Assembly: GCA_030490835.1 (NCBI GenBank)
Contig: CM059972.1
Location: 40,589,452 to 40,653,451, forward strand
From: Annona cherimola
Taxonomy: Eukaryota; Streptophyta; Magnoliopsida; Magnoliales; Annonaceae
DNA: 64,000 nucleotides
Direction: 5' to 3'
This document shows, in pieces, positions 58,756 through 64,000 of the stretch. Within the stretch, counting starts at the first letter, position 1; the number at the start of each line of letters is the position of its first letter. The position numbers and the translations under genes are program-made. Below the pieces are notes generated by a model, which made no database searches, had not been told where the DNA came from, and was given only the letters and a program-made list of their open reading frames with translations.

Positions 58756-60190
58756 GGGGCTAAGTTAATTTATTAATATCAAAAGTTACATGTCGTTAGA
58801 TACTATTAGATGTCGTTAGATCCGGTTAGATGCTTTAGATGTCGTTAAATGCTATTAGATGTTGTTGGATGTCGTTAGATGCAGTTATATGCTATTAGAC
58901 GCAGTTAGATTAATGTGGATTTCATTAAATCCTATTATCTAAGTTTTGAATTTTGTAATTAAGGTATAAATGACCTTATAAGGGGCTTAGAATCATATTA
59001 CATGTGTTAAATTAGGATTAACTTATTAATATCAAAAGTTAGATATCGTTAGATGCTATTAGATATCGTTAGATCCGGTTAGATGCTGTTAGATGTCGTT
59101 TGATGCTGTTAGATGTCGTTAGGTGCAGTTAGATGCTTTAGACGCAGTTAGATTAAGGTGGATTCCATTAAATCATATTATCTGGGTTTGAAATCTTGTA
59201 ATTAAAGTATAAATGGCCTTATAAGGGGCTTAGAATCATATTACAGGTGTTAAATTTGAGTTAACTTATTAATATCAAAAGTTACATGTCGTTAGATGTT
59301 GTTAGATATCATTAGATCCGGTTAGATGATATTAGATGCCATTAGATACTGTTAAATGTTGTTAGATGTCTTTAGATGCAGTAAGATGCTGTTAGAAGCA
59401 TTTAGATTAAGGTGGATTTCATTAAATCCTATTATTTGAGTTTTAAATTTTATAATTAAGGTATATATGACCTTATAAGGGGCTTAAAATCATATTGCAG
59501 GTGTTAAATTAGGGTTAACTTATTAATAGGAAAAGTTAGATGTTGTTAAATGTCGTTAGATCTGGTTAGATGCTGTTAGATGTCGTTAGATGCTGTTAGA
59601 TACTGTTAAATGTAGTTAGATTAGAGTAAATTTCATTAAATCCTATTATCTGGGTTTCAAATTTTGTAATTAAGGTATAAATGACCTTATAAGGGGCTTA
59701 GAATCATATTACAGGTGTTAAATTAGTGTTAACTTATTAATATAAAAAATTAGATGTTGTTAGATGTCGTTAGATCCAATTAGATGTTGTTAGATGTCGT
59801 TAGATGCAGTTAGATGTTGTTAGACGCAGTTAGATTAAGGTGGATTTCATTGAATCCTATTATTTGGGTTTCAAATTCTGTAATTAAGGTATATATGACT
59901 TTATAAAGGGATTAGAATCATATTACAGGTGTTAAATTGGGGTTAACTTATTATTATAAAAAATTACACATCGTTAGATGCTGTTAGATGTCGTTAGATC
60001 TGGTTAGATGCTGTTAGATGTCGTTAGATCCGGTTATATGCTGTTAGATGTTGTTAAATGTAGTTAGATGCTGTTAGACGCAGTTAGGTTAAGGTGGATT
60101 TCATTAAATCCTATTATTTAGGTTTCAAATTCTGTAATTAAGGTATAAATAACCTTATAAGGGGCTTAGAATCTTATTACAGGTGTTATA
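58755..60190 (+). repeat. Two-level tandem repeat, about six units of 211-253 bp
   Basis: Each unit starts near TTAACTTATTAATATCAAAAG (units begin at about 58764, 59017, 59258, 59511, 59727 and 59938). It continues with a variable number of 10-11 bp subrepeats based on GTTAGATGYYG, and ends with a conserved 110-bp half (AAGGTGGATTTCATTAAATC through ACCTTATAAGGGGCTTAG). Unit lengths differ because the subrepeat number differs. The array ends at an inserted LTR start at 60191. There is no coding potential. Confidence 0.92.
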
Positions 60191-60241
60191 TGATAACTCG
60201 TGAAATTGCGAGTTATTATGACTCATTTCAGACTAGTTTTG
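60191..60241 (+). repeat. Start of another LTR, cut by G3
   Basis: Fifty-one bases begin TGATAACTCG and contain the perfect stem ATAACTCG / CGAGTTAT around an 8-base loop. They abut the tandem repeat on the left and the start of G3 on the right. The TG start and position suggest the first bases of a different LTR family; this is inference. Confidence 0.4.
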
Positions 60242-61710
60242 TGTGAAACTCCGATCTTAGACACATGTATAAAACCCTAGGGTTGTAAACCCTAGGAAAT
60301 ATATTAGGAAAATATACATTCATGACTATGAAAATATGTGGGAATAAAAGTTAAAATAATTATTTATGAAATTCGGATAAATAGTACACGTGAATAGTGC
60401 ACTTGAATAGTGAAACATGAATAGTAAATGTGGGATTAAGAAATATGTTAAGTTAATCACTTTGGATTAACTTAATCATAAAAGACAAAAAAGGAAGCTT
60501 CCCACTAAAGGACAAAAGTGCTTTTTGGATTAAAATAATAATTTTCGGATTTTAATGGATTTTTGAGGAGAAAACATAGAAAAATTCATATCTTACAATT
60601 CGGAAGTCGGATTAAGATAAACTTTTGTATAGATGGCTAAAATATTATGCCGAATATGATGGATGAATTGGATTAAGCCAAATATCATGAAAAATGTGTT
60701 TCTTGGGGAGCAAGTAAGTGAGACTTAACTTTTCTAAAGCAAGTTATTAATTCTACTTTTTACTTTTTGAAAAAGTAGCTTAAGATATGATATTTTAATG
60801 AAATAAAAAAATGCAAAAATTTCCCAAAGTCCACCATGGGAAAATGTGAGCTAGCATGGGGATTTGTGCTAAAAATTCAATGGTTGAGATGAGCTCAATC
60901 AAGGATAATCAACGGCTGAGATTAATCACGTCTTTTGATGAAAATCAAGCAATTAATGGATGGATCAGCTATGGAAACTTGTGGCCAGCAATTTTCCACC
61001 TAGGATAATGAGAAATTTCTTGGAAATGAGGTGGAAATGACCTAAGTAAAGATATTTATAATTTAGCCCAATTTTCAAGGGGTTAGAATGCAATTTCATG
61101 AAATTTGGAGCACTATATAAAGAGGAGGGTGCCTTGAACGAATTTCACACCCATCCCAAGCATTCTTAGCTTGAGAAATTCATTCCCCATGTTTTTGAAG
61201 CAAGATAGGAGGAGAGAAAGGAAGGGAAGAGAGAGAAAGGAAGGAGGAAAGGAGATTTTGGCTCACTTAAGGTAAGTGGATTCTCCTCAAATTTGTGCAT
61301 GATGTTATTTAGGGTATAACATGCTTAGCTAATACTTAAGTATGTTAATTAAGTATAGTTACTATGCCAAAATGGAATCATGCCAAAACATGATAATTTT
61401 GGAACAAAGATAGAGCATAGATATGCTATGATTATGGAATGATTCAAATAATACTTGAATGATGTATATTCATGTTAATTGAGATGTTAGAAGGATAATG
61501 GCATGAATAACATGAATTTTGAAGATGAAAAATACGAAATTGGCATGGGCAGGTGTCGACGCCCCGGCGCCAACGTGCTAGAAGGAAATAAATGGAAAAT
61601 ATGCTTAAATGAATTATTAACCTTAAGTTAATAATTAATGATGAAAAGGTTTAGCAAGACCTTTGATTTGCTATTAATCATAATTTAATTTATGATTAAT
61701 ATGTGGACCT

Positions 61711-61815
61711 CATGAATAGTACCCATGAATAGTAATCTATGAATAGTAATCACGTGAATAGTAACTCACGTGAATAGTAACTCACGTGAATAGTAACCCA
61801 AGTGAATAGTTACTC
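61711..61815 (+). promoter_or_regulatory. G-box repeat array in G3
   Basis: Seven tandem variants of GTGAATAGTAACTCAC occur, three with a full CACGTG (61751, 61767, 61783). The motif GAATAGT or GAACAGT is shared with element D LTRs, and GAACAGTAAC is the chimera breakpoint at 44755. Confidence 0.6.
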
Positions 61816-62483
61816 AAGGTATATGACATTTGATTGAGGATATGAGGAATGATATGGGTATATTATGAAATAGAGAACTAAGTTATGAAGAAAAATGATT
61901 AGAGATATTGAGGTTAATACCCATATAAAAAAGGAAGGAAGACCTAATAACTTTTTAAGTCTAAGGTAGATCATGACATATGCATGGGTAGATAAAGTAC
62001 GTATAAAATATCCTTTTCAATTATGTAGGAAAAGGAAAAGGAAGGTAAAGGATATGGACTGAAGCAAAGCAAAGATAAGCAAGCAAACTTTTTAAAATGT
62101 GATTTTATTGCTTCATTGTAAGCAAGCAATCCTTTTGAAAATGATGATTTGTAAGCAAGCACAACTTTAAAAATGTGATTTTATCTCATATATTTATGAA
62201 ATGTGTTTAAGGGTGGTCATTCCTATAATATTTTGAAATGATGAATGTTTATGAGTTTTCATGAAAAGTCATGCCGGCATATTGATATCATGTGATGTTC
62301 ATAGACATGTGCACATGTATGATGTATAATGAAGAGGCTTTGGTGGAGGTAGAAAGTGGATCAGAGGGTCCCCCTTCACTATTGCCAAGTCGTATAGGCC
62401 GTGTGCCAACGGCGTCCTCCCCAGAGGTGGAGGCAAAGGAATATTATATGTGAATGAATGCATTGCATTTTCATACATGGATT

Positions 62484-63071
62484 GAAAAGGAAGTATGAAT
62501 TTGAAATGATGTTTTTAAGGGATGGTGCAAATAATTCTCTACATGAGAATGATAAGTCACCTGGTGTAAGAGGTATATAATGCCAAGAAAATCAAAAGTC
62601 ATGCATGTAGGAACCATGTAGGCGTCAAGAGGAAGAGAGGTTCCCCTTGATGAGGCCAAGTCGGAGACAGCCGGCGTATTGGACCATACTATGTCAGATG
62701 TTCCCTGGGCTAGCGTACCCACACACGAAGGTTTATGTCAGGAATGGAAAGAAAGTATTTGCACATCCAATGTTTATGAAAAGGAAAGCATGAATTTGAA
62801 AAGATGTTTTTAAGAGATGGTGCAAATAATTCTCTACATGAGAAAGACAAGTCACTCGGTGTAAGAGGTATATAATGCCGGAAAAATCAAAAGTCATGCA
62901 TGTAGGAACCATGTAGGCGTCAAGAGGAAGAGAGGTTCCCCTTGATGAGGCCAAGTCGGAAACAGCCCGCGTATTGGACCATGCTACGTGAGATGTTCCC
63001 TGGGCTAGCGTACCCGCACAAGAAGGTTTATGTCAGGAGTGGAAAGGAAGCATTTGCACATCTAATATTTA
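62484..63071 (+). repeat. 294-bp tandem duplication inside G3
   Basis: Bases 62484-62777 and 62778-63071 are about 90% identical by eye, including TTCCCTGGGCTAGCGTACCC and the mirrored short ORFs in both. Confidence 0.9.
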
Positions 63072-63115
63072 TGAAAAGGTTTCTATTTTATTGATAGTTG
63101 ATCACTTGCTAAGTG

Positions 63116-64000
63116 TGTGGCGCCCCGAACCGAGGTGCCTAGAAGCCTTACTCCGGGATCGTTTTGATTGGTAAACGTGACTCAGGATTGTTGCCCTGAT
63201 CACATGGCAGGATTTTTTTTTTCATCAATACATGAAAAATTCCCATCATTCATCCAATTTGAAATATATTTCACATAACACAGTTATGATCAAAAACTAT
63301 TCCATAAACATTTTCATTGGAATAAAAATATTCCCTTTTCATCTCAAAATTATCATCGTTGACTTTACATAAAGTTTACATAAACATCATTTATATCAAA
63401 AACTACATAACACTTGGCATGCTGCCTTCATCATCATTTCCTGTCTGTTGTTGAAAAAGCATGGGTGAGTAATAATACTCAGTAAGCAAGCTATACATAA
63501 TTTTTCAATCATTTTCATGCATTTCATAAAATGCAAATGCAACGCATACATAGCATTCATGACATTCCTTTGGATGCGACGCTAGCTAGGCGCCCATCCC
63601 ATACATGCTCCCATTTCAGGGAGGTCGCCGCCGGCCTGGGCCTATTAAGCGACTTGGCAATAGCGAGGGGGACATCCGGTCCGCTTACTACCTCGACGAA
63701 GGCCTATTCCTCGTGCACATGCTCATTCTCATACACATGCCGGCATGATATTTGCAAATCATAAACAATTTCATAAAAAGCATTTAATAAACAATTTCAC
63801 AAACTTCAGTTCATGTAAAGCAGTTATAGGTATGGCCAACCTTAAATAAATTTCATAAAGCAACTTGCAAACAATTTCAAGCATTTTGGAAATAATTTGC
63901 AAAACATATAACTTGCTTACCTTTTTAGGAGGTGTCTTCGACCTTCTCTTTGCCTTTTCCTATTCAAGGAGAAATGATATTTTCATTTCTTCTATTCAAG
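63116..64000 (-). repeat. Gypsy-type LTR G4, 3' part, runs off the window
   Basis: The left edge reads, on the minus strand, ...CGGTTCGGGGCGCCACA, as at the end of D's left LTR (41398). The terminal 100 bp is close to D's, with CCGGAGTAAGG and CAATCCTGA shared. Further in lie a hairpin (63608-63623), a mini-exon (63959-63921) and an acceptor-like TTGCAACAACAG-type site near 63440. It is inserted in G3; AAGTG (63111-63115) would be its target duplication, but the other copy is outside the window. Confidence 0.8.

Larger units (their letters stand above)
60242..63115 (+). repeat. Gypsy-type LTR G3, cut by G4
   Basis: It starts TGTGAAACTCC, with a telo-box inverted repeat (60276-60296), G-box-like repeats (60380-60420 and 61711-61815), TATATAAA (61114), a donor AAG/GTAAGT (61272), a mini-exon whose donor has decayed to AT (62029-62074), a hairpin CCTCC/GGAGG (62416-62433) and an internal 294-bp duplication. 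It stops at 63115, where a minus-strand LTR begins. The expected last third is outside the window. Confidence 0.8.

Noticed and set aside
58755..60190. Regular repeats that could suggest a CRISPR array
   Set aside because: Subrepeats are 10-11 bp, tandem without unique spacers, and units are over 200 bp. The context is plant repeat DNA with no cas genes.

Overview
This window is plant nuclear DNA, most likely from a eudicot. It is a repeat-dense, heterochromatin-like block made almost wholly of nested LTR retrotransposons. I see no intact host gene, no tRNA or rRNA gene, no CRISPR array and nothing bacterial. The evidence for a plant is Ty1/copia elements with a Sirevirus-like layout (large Gag, Pol, an extra ORF after pol, LTRs of 1.6-1.9 kb, Met-tRNA primer sites), Ty3/gypsy LTRs of 3-5 kb, a decayed FAR1/FHY3-type gene and a decayed Ulp1-type gene.

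Left and centre (1-37837). A plus-strand copia element B (20601-37837) is the oldest visible layer. Minus-strand copia element C (12593-20600) sits in B's 5' LTR. A nearly intact plus-strand copia element A (23090-34202) sits in B's gag with a perfect 5-bp target duplication, GTTTG. C's extra ORF is cut at 12592 by a minus-strand gypsy LTR, G1 (7856-12592). G1 is cut by a second LTR of the same superfamily, G2 (6953-7855). G2 is cut by minus-strand copia element E1 (186-6952). At the far left a short plus-strand copia LTR end, primer site and gag start (1-185) is joined to E1 at a scrambled junction.

Centre-right (37838-48550). Element D is a gag-only gypsy-type element with giant LTRs. It lies in the leader of B's extra ORF. 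Its left LTR is 3.56 kb. Its right LTR is 5.29 kb and is a chimera: about 1.5 kb matches the left LTR and the rest is of the G1 type. There is no target duplication, so two insertions have probably recombined.

Right (48551-64000). A decayed plus-strand FAR1-RELATED-SEQUENCE/MULE-transposase gene is followed by decayed exons of a plant-mobile-domain/Ulp1 protease gene, possibly the remains of one MULE. Next come an unidentified minus-strand coding remnant, a two-level tandem repeat (58755-60190), a 51-bp LTR start, gypsy LTR G3 (+), and gypsy LTR G4 (-) running off the window.

The most unusual signals are non-coding. The copia LTRs carry many copies of a roughly 34-bp palindromic module centred on GTCGAC, plus a nested palindrome just upstream of TATA whose arms co-vary between families. 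The gypsy LTRs share a telo-box inverted repeat, G-box arrays, a CAGAC/GTCTG palindrome array, a CTCCC/GGGAG hairpin and a purine-rich mini-exon with splice-site-like borders. The extra ORF after pol stays open in two copies while pol in the same copies is broken. All family names come from motif recognition by eye; no search was run.
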